This document shows positions 54,727-63,238 of a DNA stretch of 64,000 nt, one piece after another. The notes beneath the pieces were generated by a model that did not search any database, was not told the DNA's origin, and saw nothing but the letters and a program-made list of their open reading frames with translations. Position 1 is the stretch's first letter. Each line of letters begins with the position of its first letter. The position numbers were made by a program, and so were the translations under genes. The DNA is from Streptomyces sp. ISL-98 (GTDB taxonomy: Bacteria; Actinomycetota; Actinomycetes; Streptomycetales; Streptomycetaceae): positions 62,001 through 126,000 of the forward strand of contig NZ_JAGGPB010000005.1 in the NCBI RefSeq assembly GCF_018614055.1, in the 5' to 3' direction.

Positions 54727-56007
54727 ATGTCCTATCGCGAGCTGGCCACACGCCCCGTCCTGACGTGGTCTCTTGTCGCGATCGGGGCCAGATCGCCGGT
54801 CTCCATGGCACCGTTCGCGATCGTCTTCCTCGTACGCGAGCGCCCCGGCGGCTACGCCCTCGGGGCGGCCCTCGCCGCCGTGTACGTCGTCGGCGAGGTC
54901 GTCGGCGCGCTGGCGCTCGGGCCGCGCCTCAAGGCCGAACGGGCACGGCCGCAGCTGGCGGCCGGATTCTTCGTGGGGGCCGTCGCCTTCGGCGCGCTGG
55001 GAGTGTTCCAGCACGGGCATCCGGTACTGCTCGGGGCGTTCGCGGCGCTCGCCGGAGCCGCGCCGGGGGCCGCGCCCGGCGGCACGCGGGCGCTGTTGCT
55101 GTCGCTCGTGCCGAAGAACGCGGCCGCGCAGGCGATGAGTTACGAGACGATGCTGACGTACGGCATCTGGGCGGCCACCCCCGCCCTCGCCGCCGGGCTC
55201 GCGCTCGGCGTGAACCCCGCCGCTCCGATGCTGCTCGCCGCCGTCCTCATGGCGGCGGGTGCGGGCGGGCTGTGGGGCCTGCCCGCCGGGTGGCAGACGG
55301 AGGCGGACGACGAGGGCGACGGCGACGGCAAGGGTGATGGCAAGGGCGGCGGCAAGGCGTCCACCTTCCGGGCGCTCGCCCTCGCCTGGCCCGTGTACAT
55401 CACCGCCTCGGCCGCCATGGGGCTGCTCGCCCTCGCCGACCTCGTCCTGCCCGCACTGCTGGAGCAGCGGCACCACCCGGTGGGCTGGGCCGGTCCGCTG
55501 CTCGCCGGATACTCGGTGGCGGCCGCCGCCGGAGCCTTCTTGTACGGGCTGCGCAGCTGGCCCGGCCGGGTCCGGACGCAGTCGCTGGTGCTGCTGCTCG
55601 GGGTGACCGGTTGCGTGGCGCTGGTGGCCGTAGTGCCCGCGCTTATCGGGATCGGCGTGGCTCTGCTGACCGCTGGGCTCTTCATGTCCGGCGTACAGGT
55701 CACTCGTACCCTCAGCCTCAGGGACGCCCTGCCCGAGCGGCTCCTGGCCACCGGGTTCTCCCTGATGTACGCGGCGGCCGCCGTCGGTTACGCGACGAGC
55801 GCGACGCTCTCGGGGGCACTTCTCGCGGTGGCATCGCCGACCGTCGCGATCCTGGCGGGGGTCGGGCTCACCCTGCTGCTGACGCTGGTCAGCGTGCTGG
55901 CGGAGTGGCGACGGCGGCCGGCGACCTCGGTCGCTGAGTCAACTTCCGGCCGTGGCACGGAAAGGGCGCCGGTAGACGGTCGGCGGGACGCCGAGAGCCG
56001 CCTGTAG
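54727..56007 (+). CDS. MFS transporter
   Basis: The 426-residue protein has twelve helices in two halves separated by a charged linker rich in Asp, Gly and Lys (about 195-220). Helix 1 begins LTWSLVAIGARSPVSMAPFAIVFLV. It is probably an exporter; no specific subfamily motif is clear. The last 69 bases overlap the end of a truncated regulator gene on the other strand. It is not preceded by a CTGACG operator, so it may not belong to the catabolic set. Confidence 0.88.
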   Translation: MSYRELATRPVLTWSLVAIGARSPVSMAPFAIVFLVRERPGGYALGAALAAVYVVGEVVGALALGPRLKAERARPQLAAGFFVGAVAFGALGVFQHGHPVLLGAFAALAGAAPGAAPGGTRALLLSLVPKNAAAQAMSYETMLTYGIWAATPALAAGLALGVNPAAPMLLAAVLMAAGAGGLWGLPAGWQTEADDEGDGDGKGDGKGGGKASTFRALALAWPVYITASAAMGLLALADLVLPALLEQRHHPVGWAGPLLAGYSVAAAAGAFLYGLRSWPGRVRTQSLVLLLGVTGCVALVAVVPALIGIGVALLTAGLFMSGVQVTRTLSLRDALPERLLATGFSLMYAAAAVGYATSATLSGALLAVASPTVAILAGVGLTLLLTLVSVLAEWRRRPATSVAESTSGRGTERAPVDGRRDAESRL

Positions 56008-56236
56008 GTGCTGGCGCAGCGACGTCGCCGTACCGAAACCGGCGTCGCGCGCGATCCGGTCGATCGACAGGTCGCTGGATTCGAGCAGGTACCGGGCGCG
56101 TTCGACCCGCTGCTGGTTGAGCCACTGGCCGGGGCTGATGCCGACCTCCTCGCGGAAGCGCCGCGTGAAGGTCCGTACGGACATGGACTCCTGCTCCGCC
56201 ATGTCGCGCAGCTGGATCGGCTCGTGCAGCCTGCGG
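55939..56236 (-). pseudogene. C-terminal HTH fragment of a GlxA/AraC-family regulator
   Basis: The frame reads LHEPIQLRDMAEQESMSVRTF, then FREEVGISPGQWLNQQRVERARYLLE and IARDAGFGTATSLRQHLQ. These are the two HTH motifs of an AraC domain. Complete GlxA-type proteins have about 320 residues with a DJ-1/PfpI domain in front; here homology ends at 56236, 13 bases before the end of the flavin reductase gene. The N-terminal two thirds are missing. A start at ATG 56202 could still give an 87-residue HTH protein. Confidence 0.75.
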
Positions 56237-56248
56237 CTGCTGCCGCCA

Positions 56249-56926
56249 TCAGTGGGTGAAGCGCCCGAATTTCCCCCGGTGGAAGAGCAGCGGAGCCGCG
56301 TCCTCGTCCTCCACCCCGCCCAGCGCCTCTACCTTCCCCACCACGATGAGGTGGTCGCCGCCCGTGTGCACGGCCTGGATGCGGCAGTCGATCCAGGCCG
56401 GTACGGAGGCGAGCCGAGGCGACCCGGTCACGGGAGCCGCGTCGTACGAGACCCCCGCGAACTTGTCCGCCCCGCTGACCGCGAAACCCATGCACAACGG
56501 GCCCTGGTCCTCGCCGAGCACGTTGACGCAGAAGACTCCGGCGCGGGCGATGTGCGGCCAGGTCGTCGACGTACGGGCGATCATGAACGTGACCAGGGGC
56601 GGGTCGAGGGAGAGCGACGCGAAGGACTGGCACGCGAAGCCCACCGGGGCGTCCCGGCCGTCCGCGCCGGGCGCGGTGACGACGGTGACCCCGCTCGCGA
56701 AGTGGCCGAGTACGGCACGGAATTCGCCGGGATCGACGGGCAGGCTCCCCCAGCCTTCGGCCGGGGGGACCCCCATCTCGCTTCGCTCGTCGTCACCGAC
56801 GGCCCGGAGATGCGGGCGTCGGGGCATTGTTTCGACGTGCTGCTCGGCGGCCGTTGAGGCGCCGACCGACCTGAGGTATCGGACGGCGGTTGCTGCCATC
56901 CCTGCGTGTCCCATCACGCCACCCAT
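56249..56926 (-). CDS. flavin reductase (HsaB/HpaC-like)
   Basis: The 225-residue protein has the flavin reductase fold: GHFASGVTVVTAPGADG, PVGFACQSFASLSLDPPLVTFMI, AGVFCVNVLGEDQ and DHLIVVGKVEAL. It supplies reduced FMN or FAD to a two-component monooxygenase such as HsaA. A repeat element encodes about 16 residues before the core (DDERSEMGVPPAEGWG). The ATG at 56924-56926 lies five bases behind operator D. Its partner oxygenase is not in the window and may lie beyond the edge. Confidence 0.88.
   Translation of the reverse strand: MGGVMGHAGMAATAVRYLRSVGASTAAEQHVETMPRRPHLRAVGDDERSEMGVPPAEGWGSLPVDPGEFRAVLGHFASGVTVVTAPGADGRDAPVGFACQSFASLSLDPPLVTFMIARTSTTWPHIARAGVFCVNVLGEDQGPLCMGFAVSGADKFAGVSYDAAPVTGSPRLASVPAWIDCRIQAVHTGGDHLIVVGKVEALGGVEDEDAAPLLFHRGKFGRFTH
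56743..56789 (-). repeat. repeat element inside the flavin reductase gene
   Basis: A 47-base block contains CCCCCAGCCTTCGGCCGGGG, an obvious stem-loop, and then ACCCCCATCTCGCTTCGCTCG. It is read through in frame as part of the N-terminal region of the protein and has the same length as the elements at 13.5 and 41.8 kb. Confidence 0.75.
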
Positions 56927-56931
56927 TGAAG

Positions 56932-56946
56932 CTGACGACCCGTCAG
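56932..56946. promoter_or_regulatory. operator D of the CTGACG-N3-CGTCAG family
   Basis: CTGACGACCCGTCAG is a perfect inverted repeat five bases upstream of the flavin reductase ATG. Confidence 0.75.
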
Positions 56947-56977
56947 ATGGGAAGGGCGGTGCGGCACCTCTGGCTCG

Positions 56978-57787
56978 CTACAGCCCGCGGTACTTGGGTG
57001 TGCGCCGCTCGACGAAGCTCGCCACGCCCTCGTTCGCGTCCGTGGTCGTCATGTTGATCTCCTGGGCGGTCGCCTCGGCGGCGAAGGCGGTGGTGCGGTC
57101 GGAGTCGAGGGAGGCGTTGACGAGCTGCTTGGTGAGGGCCAGGGCACGGGTGGGCCCTTGCGCCAGCCGCTCGCTCCACTCGCGGGCGACCTTTGCCAGC
57201 TCGCCGTCGGGGACGACCCGGTTGACGAGCCCGAGCCGCTGCGCGTCCGCCGCGGGGAGAGAGTCCCCGAAGAACATCAGCTCTTTGGCGCGCTGAGGGC
57301 CGATGAGGCGCGGCAGCAGGTACGCGCCGCCTCCGTCCGGGACCAGGCCGCGGCGTACGAAGACTTCGATGAACTTGGCGGATTCCGCGGCCAGTACGAG
57401 GTCGCAGGCGAAGGCTAGGTGCGCGCCTATGCCGGCGGCGGTGCCGTTGACAGCGGCGATCACGGGCTTCTCGCAGTCGAGGACGGCCGCGACGAGGCGC
57501 TGCGCGCCGAGCCGGATGGTCCGGGCTACGTCCCCGGCGACACGCTCCCCGCGCCCGGCCGGGGCGCCCCGGAGATCGGCCCCGGCGCAGAACCCTTTGC
57601 CGGTGGCGGTGATGACGACGGCGCGGACGCCGGGGTCGGCGGAGGCGTCCGCGAGGAGCGCGATGATGCGCTCGCGTTGGGCCCAGGTGACGGCGTTCAT
57701 GGCGTCGGGACGGTTGAGGGTGATCCATGCGACGGCGTTGTCGGTGGAGTGGAGTACGTCGTCGTTGTGTTGCGGTGAGTCGGTCAT
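56978..57787 (-). CDS. enoyl-CoA hydratase/isomerase family protein
   Basis: The 269-residue crotonase has VAWITLNRPDAMNAVTW, ATGKGFCAGADL (oxyanion hole), AAVNGTAAGIGAHLAFACDL and RRGLVPDGGGAYLLPRLIG; the usual catalytic Glu of the hydratases is replaced by Asp in PDGG, as in some isomerases. AGGAG precedes the ATG at 57785-57787. It probably belongs to the degradation set, but a mosaic repeat separates it from the next gene. Confidence 0.9.
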   Translation of the reverse strand: MTDSPQHNDDVLHSTDNAVAWITLNRPDAMNAVTWAQRERIIALLADASADPGVRAVVITATGKGFCAGADLRGAPAGRGERVAGDVARTIRLGAQRLVAAVLDCEKPVIAAVNGTAAGIGAHLAFACDLVLAAESAKFIEVFVRRGLVPDGGGAYLLPRLIGPQRAKELMFFGDSLPAADAQRLGLVNRVVPDGELAKVAREWSERLAQGPTRALALTKQLVNASLDSDRTTAFAAEATAQEINMTTTDANEGVASFVERRTPKYRGL

Positions 57788-57824
57788 GGGGTGCGTGCTC
57801 CTGTTCGGGTGGTTGGTGTGTGCG

Positions 57825-58045
57825 GGTTTGCCTGCGGCGCTGTTCCCCTCCCCGCCCCTTTCCCGAAGCTGGGGGCAAGCCCCCAGACCCCCGGGGAGGG
57901 CTGATTTTTCAGCCGTCCAGAGGCCGGGGTCTGCGGCGGAGCCCCCCACGCGGCGGCAGCCCGCAAAATGTCACAGCGGGAAGGGGCGGGGAGGGGGAAG
58001 CGCCGCAGGCAACCCGCACCCGCACCGCACCGCACCGCGCACCCG
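57825..58045. repeat. GC-rich mosaic repeat between hydratase and CoA ligase genes
   Basis: It holds GCGGGTTTGCCTGCGGCGCTG, GGGGGCAAGCCCCCAGACC, GGCGGAGCCCCCCACGCGGC, AAAATGTCACAGCGGGAAGG and GCGCCGCAGGCAACCCGCAC. The last module is an inverse copy of the first, so the block is roughly symmetrical. No ORF lies in the 284-base gap. Confidence 0.8.
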
Positions 58046-58071
58046 CACCCCCGAGCGCGCCCCCGCCCACC

Positions 58072-60306
58072 TCACCGGCAAACCGCCAGCGCATCCAGCG
58101 CCACCGCCCCCTGCCCCCGCCGCAGCACCATCAGCGGGTTGATGTCCAACTCCGCCAGCACATCGCCGAGCTCCAGCGCCATCCGCTGCACCCGCAGCAC
58201 CACCTCCACCAGCGCGTCCACATCCGCGGCCGGCGCCCCCCTCACGCCCTCCAGCAGCGCATGGCCCCGCAGCTCGCCCAGCATTGAGCGTGCGTCGGCC
58301 TCGCCGAAGGGCGGTACCCGTACCGAAGCGTCGCGCAGGACCTCCACCAGTACGCCGCCCAGCCCCACCGTCACCGTCGGCCCGAACAGGGCGTCCTGCG
58401 TCACACCCACCACCATCTCGACGCCCCGCTCCACCATCTGGCAGACCAGCACACCGTCCAGGTCGACGCCCTCGTACTTGGCGATGTCCGTCAGCTCGCG
58501 GTACGCGTCGCGGATCTGGCTGGCGGAGGTCAGGCCGATCTTCACCAGGCCCAGCTCGCTCTTGTGCGCGAGCTGCGCCCCGGACGCCTTCATCACCACC
58601 GGGTAGCCGACGAGACCGGCCGCCCGGACGGCAGCCGCAGCGCTGGTGACCAGTTGTTCTCGCGGCACCCTTATCCCGTACGCCCGGAGCAGCTGCTTCG
58701 CCGCGTGCTCGCTGAGCTGCCGGCCGGGGCGCATCAGCGCCTGTGCCTTGCGGAAGGAGGGGGAAGGGGTGCGTGGGGCCTCGTCGAAGGGGGAGCGGTA
58801 CGAGGCCGTGAAGCGGTGGTGGTCCAGGTAGGCCCGTACCGCCGAGATGCAGTTGCCGAATGTACGGAACGTGGCGACCCGGGACGACCCGAGCAGCGTC
58901 TCGCGGTACGCCGCCTCCGTGCCGACCGGCGACCCCCACACCACGCACACCAGCTTCTCGGTCGCCTCCGCCGCGTCCACCAGGTCTTGCGCCAGCCGGT
59001 CGCTCATCGGCGGGAAGGGGCCGGTGATCGGGCAGATCAGCACTCCGACGGCGGGGTCGGCCAGGATCGCGTCGATGATCTTCCGTCCGCGCCAGTCGCC
59101 CACGGGGTGTCCGCCGTTGTCGACGGGGTTCCCCACCTCCAGGTAGTCGGGTATCCACTCGTGCAGCTCGGCCTGCTTCGCCGCGCTCAGCCTCGGAAGG
59201 TTCAGCCCCGCCGCCGTGGCCAGGTCCGAGAAGTGCGCGCCGGTGCCGCCCGAGATCGAGTAGACGACGACGCCGTCGGCCACGGGCTTGCGTGCCCGCG
59301 CCAACAGGGCCGCCGTGTCCTGGAGTTCGTCGAGCCCGTCCACGCGGATCACCCCGAACTGCCGCATCGCCGCGTCCACCACCTGGTCCGCCCCGGTCAG
59401 CTTGCCGGTGTGCGACGCGGCCATCCGGGCGCCCGCCTCCGTACGTCCCACCTTGACCGCGACGACCGGCACTCCGGCCTGCGCCGCCCGGTCGGCGGCC
59501 AGCAGGAAGGAGCGGCCGTCCTTGAGGCCCTCGACGTAGCAGGCGATCGCTCCGACTTCCGGCTGCTGGGCGAAGTACGAGATGAAGTCGGCGCTCTCCA
59601 GGTCGGCCTCGTTGCCGGTGGGCGCCCAGTGGGAGAGGCGTACGCCCAGCTCCTGGAGGGCGTAGACGGGGCGGCCCTGGTGGCCGGACTGGGTGATGAG
59701 CGCGATGGCCGGACCGTCGAGGTCGTCGCGGAAGTCCTGGAAGGCGTTGAGGTTGGTGTTCGGCCCGAGCAGCCGTACGCCCGACCGCTCCACCGCCCCC
59801 GCCAGCCGCGCCTGCGCGGCCGCGCCCTCCTCGCCGGTCTCCGCGAAGCCGGACGCGAAGGCGACCGCGAACTTGACCTTCGCCTCGGCGAGTTCCTCGA
59901 TCACGGGGACCGGATCGCCGACGAGCAGGACGGCCAGGTCGACCTGCTCCGGCAGCTCCCCTACGGAGGGGTGGCACGGCAGGCCGAAGACGGTCGTACG
60001 GGTGGGGTGGACGGGATACAGCCGGGCGCCGACCCGCTCGGCCCAGGCGATCAGCTGCCGGGTGATCCCGGCGTTGGGCCTGCCGTCGGCGTCGGACGCG
60101 CCGACGACGGCCACGGACTCGGGACGGAAGAACCGGTCGAGGTCGGGGACGGCGGCATGCAGCGCCCGTCCGCTGACATCCAGGTCTCCGGCTGCGGTGG
60201 CGTCGGCGGTCGCCGTGTCGTGGACGGCGGCGTGCGGCTGCTCCCCGCAGGCCACAACGCGGGCGCGGAGATCGGTGGTGAGGGTGCCGTGGGTAGATCC
60301 AAGCAT
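58072..60306 (-). CDS. acetate-CoA ligase (ADP-forming) family protein
   Basis: The 744-residue protein joins three parts: a CoA-binding Rossmann domain (PESVAVVGASDADGRPN), a succinyl-CoA-ligase-like middle part with SHTGKLTGADQVVDAA, and a C-terminal ATP-grasp domain (RAYGIRVPREQLVTSAAAAV...LDINPLMV). It would make an acyl-CoA from an acid and ATP with ADP as product. I prefer ATG 60304-60306 behind AGGAG over the TTG at 60336. Two CTGACG operators lie 35 and 59 bases upstream. Confidence 0.92.
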   Translation of the reverse strand: MLGSTHGTLTTDLRARVVACGEQPHAAVHDTATADATAAGDLDVSGRALHAAVPDLDRFFRPESVAVVGASDADGRPNAGITRQLIAWAERVGARLYPVHPTRTTVFGLPCHPSVGELPEQVDLAVLLVGDPVPVIEELAEAKVKFAVAFASGFAETGEEGAAAQARLAGAVERSGVRLLGPNTNLNAFQDFRDDLDGPAIALITQSGHQGRPVYALQELGVRLSHWAPTGNEADLESADFISYFAQQPEVGAIACYVEGLKDGRSFLLAADRAAQAGVPVVAVKVGRTEAGARMAASHTGKLTGADQVVDAAMRQFGVIRVDGLDELQDTAALLARARKPVADGVVVYSISGGTGAHFSDLATAAGLNLPRLSAAKQAELHEWIPDYLEVGNPVDNGGHPVGDWRGRKIIDAILADPAVGVLICPITGPFPPMSDRLAQDLVDAAEATEKLVCVVWGSPVGTEAAYRETLLGSSRVATFRTFGNCISAVRAYLDHHRFTASYRSPFDEAPRTPSPSFRKAQALMRPGRQLSEHAAKQLLRAYGIRVPREQLVTSAAAAVRAAGLVGYPVVMKASGAQLAHKSELGLVKIGLTSASQIRDAYRELTDIAKYEGVDLDGVLVCQMVERGVEMVVGVTQDALFGPTVTVGLGGVLVEVLRDASVRVPPFGEADARSMLGELRGHALLEGVRGAPAADVDALVEVVLRVQRMALELGDVLAELDINPLMVLRRGQGAVALDALAVCR

Positions 60307-60340
60307 CGTTTCAGCCCGCTCCTGCTCGTCGGCCAAGTAA

Positions 60341-60355
60341 CTGACGCATAGTCAG
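60341..60355. promoter_or_regulatory. operator E1 of the CTGACG-N3-CGTCAG family
   Basis: CTGACGCATAGTCAG lies upstream of the acetate-CoA ligase gene and has one arm mismatch. It is the nearer of two sites. Confidence 0.7.
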
Positions 60356-60364
60356 ATTACTTAA

Positions 60365-60379
60365 CTGACGGCTCGTCAG
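60365..60379. promoter_or_regulatory. operator E2 of the CTGACG-N3-CGTCAG family
   Basis: CTGACGGCTCGTCAG is centred 24 bases from E1, a little over two helical turns, which would allow two dimers on similar faces. Confidence 0.75.
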
Positions 60380-60459
60380 GAATACTCCGGCGGGCAAAGC
60401 CTGGAGCCGGGCGCGGAATCCGCACCCGGCTCCTGAGTCCTACCCGCCTCGAAGCCTCG

Positions 60460-61395
60460 TCAGCCGTCGAGATCCGGGAGGTCGTCGAGGGCGTCGAGAT
60501 CGGGCAGATCGAGCGCGCTCAGGCGCTCCGGGTCGGCGAGGATGTGGATCTCGGCGATCCTCCCGTTCCGGACGGTGAAGCCCATGACCGAGAACGGCTT
60601 GCCCTCCGGCGCCGTGACGAGCCCGGGCGTTCCATTGACGAGCACCGGCCGCGCGTACGGGGAAAACCGCGAGAACATGAGTGCCTGCCCGGCAACCGCC
60701 CGCGCACCGACGAGGTGCCGGGATACGCCCGCAGACCCCGCACCCGCCCCGGTGTCAGCCCGGAGCACCACATCCGGGTCGAGTACGGCGAGCAGCGCGT
60801 CGAAGTCCCCGCCGCGCGAGGCGGCGAGGAAGGCGTCGACGGCCTCGCGCTGCCGGGCGAGGTCGGTTTCGGGAGCCGGCCCAGCTCCCTGCACCCGCCG
60901 TCGTGCGCGGCTGGCGAGCTGCCGCGTCGCGGCCGGGGTGCGGTCCACGACGAGAGCGATGTCGTCGAAGGGCACGGCGAACATGTCGTGCAGTACGAAC
61001 GCGAGGCGCTCGGCGGGAGGCAGCGTTTCGAGCACCACGAGCAGCGCGAGGCCCACGGAGTCGGCCAGCAGCGCCTGGTGCTCGGGGTCGACGCCGTCGG
61101 CGCGGCTGACGACGGGGTCGGGCACGCGTACGTACTCGTGCTCGGTCGCGTCCAGGGAGTCCTCGCGGCGCGAGGCCCGGGAACGCAGCATGTCGAGGCA
61201 TACCCGCCCGACGACGGTGGTCAGCCATCCGCCGAGGTTTACGACGTCGCCGGTGTCGGAGCGGCTGAGCCGGATCCACGCCTCCTGGACGGCGTCGTCG
61301 GCCTCGCTGAGCGAGCCGAGCATGCGGTAGGCCACGGCCCGTAACTGCGGGCGGCTCTCCTCGAATCGCTTCGCCAGAAATTCGTGGTCGTCCAT
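60460..61395 (-). CDS. ECF41-type RNA polymerase sigma factor
   Basis: The 311-residue sigma factor has region 2 (AVAYRMLGSLSEADDAVQEAWIRLSR), region 4 (LPPAERLAFVLHDMFAVPFDDIALVVDRTPAATRQLASRARRRV) and an added SnoaL-like C-terminal domain (about 185-295, AVDAFLAASRGGDFDALLAVLDPDVVL). This is the SigJ/ECF41 layout, in which the extra domain acts as a built-in anti-sigma factor. The divergent gene is an AhpD-like protein, the known genomic partner, with an ECF41-type promoter in the gap. Confidence 0.93.
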   Translation of the reverse strand: MDDHEFLAKRFEESRPQLRAVAYRMLGSLSEADDAVQEAWIRLSRSDTGDVVNLGGWLTTVVGRVCLDMLRSRASRREDSLDATEHEYVRVPDPVVSRADGVDPEHQALLADSVGLALLVVLETLPPAERLAFVLHDMFAVPFDDIALVVDRTPAATRQLASRARRRVQGAGPAPETDLARQREAVDAFLAASRGGDFDALLAVLDPDVVLRADTGAGAGSAGVSRHLVGARAVAGQALMFSRFSPYARPVLVNGTPGLVTAPEGKPFSVMGFTVRNGRIAEIHILADPERLSALDLPDLDALDDLPDLDG

Positions 61396-61396
61396 C

Positions 61397-61423
61397 GGTC
61401 ACATTCCTCCGTCGCGCTCCGTC
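61397..61423 (+). promoter_or_regulatory. ECF41-dependent promoter of the AhpD-like gene
   Basis: GGTCACA (61397-61403), exactly 16 bases and CGTC (61420-61423) match the ECF41 consensus TGTCACA-N16-CGTC at all but one base. The -35 element begins two bases from the sigma gene start. Confidence 0.8.
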
Positions 61424-61463
61424 AGAGCAGTAACGAACAAAAAACCTGAAGGAGATCATCATC

Positions 61464-61937
61464 ATGCAGGAACTGCACGCACTCCAGGCACGGATGAACA
61501 ACCCCGCGGTCGTCATTCCCGAGGCCATGCCGGCCATCCTCAACGTTCTCAAGGCCACGAGGAAGGGCGGTGTGCCGGAGTCGACGCTGGAGCTGGTGCA
61601 CCTGCGCGCGAGCCAGATCAACGGCTGCGGAGTGTGCGTCGACGGGGGCGTGAAGAGCGCCAAGAAGGCGGGCGAGACGGACGAGCGCCTCCACGCGGTC
61701 GCCGCCTGGCGCGAGGCCCCCTACTTCACCGACGCGGAGCGCGCGGCGCTGGCCCTGACGGAGGCCGCAACCCGCCTGGCCGACACGTCGGACCCGGTCC
61801 CGGACGCGATCTGGGACGAGGCCGCCGACCACTACGACGAGAAGCAACTGGCGGCGCTGGTCCTCATGGTCGGCGTAACGAACCTCTTCAACCGTCTGAA
61901 CGCGACGACGCGGCAGATAGCGGGCGCGGGCTGGTAG
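61464..61937 (+). CDS. carboxymuconolactone-decarboxylase/AhpD-family protein
   Basis: The 157-residue protein has the AhpD core with a redox CxxC (NGCGVCVDGGVKSAKKAGETDERL, Cys pair near 52-55). It ends in a helix with VLMVGVTNLFNRLNATTRQ. AhpD-like proteins reduce peroxiredoxins or act as alkylhydroperoxidases. GAAGGAG precedes ATG 61464. It is the expected single target of the divergent ECF41 sigma factor. Confidence 0.93.
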   Translation: MQELHALQARMNNPAVVIPEAMPAILNVLKATRKGGVPESTLELVHLRASQINGCGVCVDGGVKSAKKAGETDERLHAVAAWREAPYFTDAERAALALTEAATRLADTSDPVPDAIWDEAADHYDEKQLAALVLMVGVTNLFNRLNATTRQIAGAGW

Positions 61938-61973
61938 GCGGGCGGCACGCGCTCGGGGGCGGGCGCCCGGCTG

Positions 61974-63125
61974 TCAGCGGGGCGCCGCCGCCCGGGCCGC
62001 TTTCGCGATCTTCTTCGCGTCGATGGCGAGTTCGCGGAACATGCCGCTGATCGGGTTCGTGAACCCGGTGAAGTACAGGCCGGGTGCCTGCGCGGGAGTG
62101 CGTGCCCCGTGCACCACCGGCCGGCCGCGGTCGTCCAGCACGCCGAGGTGGCCCACCAGGCCGTCCAGCGCCCGCCGGTAGCCCGTCGCCGCCACCACCG
62201 CCTGGGGGGAGATGCGGGTCCCGTCGGACAGGGTGACCTTGTCGTCCTCGAAGGACGAGACCGCCGCCACCGGTTCCACCGTGCCGCGCTTCACCGCATC
62301 GATCAGGCCGACGTCCTGCACCGGGATCGCACCGTCCTTGACCCGGGAGTAGAGGCCGGTGGCGGGGCGCGGCAGGCCCCGTTCCGAGAGGTCGGGGACC
62401 GACAGGCGGCACACCAGGTCGCCCGCCCGGTCCACCAGGCGTACCGGAAGGCGGCGTACGAGAATGCCGGTCGCCTGCGCGGGCCAGCCGGCCGTCGAGC
62501 GGCGCACGATGTGCGGCACGGTGCGTACCGCGAGCCGCACCCGTGCCGCGCCGCCCTCCACCAGGTCCACGGCGATCTCCGCGCCCGTGTTGCCGGTGCC
62601 GACGACGAGGACGTCCTTGCCTTCGTAGGGGCGGGGGTTGCGGTACTGGCTCGCGTGGGCGAGTTCGCCGGTGTACGTGTCCCGGCCCGGCCAGTCGGGG
62701 ACGTACGGCGTGTGGTTGTAGCCGGTGGCGACCACGACCGCCGACCCCGTCAGCTCCCGCCCGCCGGTGGCGTGCAGCACCCAGCCGGTGCCGCCGGGCG
62801 CGGGCTCGATGCGGGAGACCTCGACCCCGGTGACGATCTCCAGCTCGTGGAACTCGGCGTACTTCTCCAGGTAGCGGATGACGTCGTCCCGCGCCACCCA
62901 ACGCCCGAACGCGCGAGGTATCGGAAGCCCCGGGAGCGCGGAGAGGCGGCGGGTGGTGTGCAGGCGGAGGCGGTCGTAGTGCCCGCGCCAGGAGGCGGCC
63001 ACGGAGGGGGACTTCTCCAGTACGACGGCTCGTATGCCCTGCTCGCGCAGCGCCGCGGCGGCGGCGAGTCCGCCCGGCCCGGCGCCGATGACGTACACGG
63101 GGCGGTCGTTGGTGGTGATGTCCAT
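61974..63125 (-). CDS. FMO-like flavoprotein monooxygenase
   Basis: The 383-residue protein has an FAD motif (YVIGAGPGGLAAAAAL), an NADPH motif (VLVVGTGNTGAEIAVDL) and the FMO-type fingerprint YTGELAHASQY between them. VVATGYRRALDGLV is the ATG-containing strand. It could oxygenate nitrogen, sulfur or ketone substrates. ATG 63123-63125 is preceded by TACGCT at -10 distance and no ribosome site, so it may be leaderless; a TTG 45 bases upstream is possible. Confidence 0.9.
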   Translation of the reverse strand: MDITTNDRPVYVIGAGPGGLAAAAALREQGIRAVVLEKSPSVAASWRGHYDRLRLHTTRRLSALPGLPIPRAFGRWVARDDVIRYLEKYAEFHELEIVTGVEVSRIEPAPGGTGWVLHATGGRELTGSAVVVATGYNHTPYVPDWPGRDTYTGELAHASQYRNPRPYEGKDVLVVGTGNTGAEIAVDLVEGGAARVRLAVRTVPHIVRRSTAGWPAQATGILVRRLPVRLVDRAGDLVCRLSVPDLSERGLPRPATGLYSRVKDGAIPVQDVGLIDAVKRGTVEPVAAVSSFEDDKVTLSDGTRISPQAVVAATGYRRALDGLVGHLGVLDDRGRPVVHGARTPAQAPGLYFTGFTNPISGMFRELAIDAKKIAKAARAAAPR

Positions 63126-63238
63126 GAATGCTGAGCGTAACGGTGTCGTCACTTGATGGGTCTCGGTCAAGAGGGGAATGGGTTACAGATTGATCACGCG
63201 CGCACACCTCTTGCGCACAAGCTGTCTCATCGGGTCAA

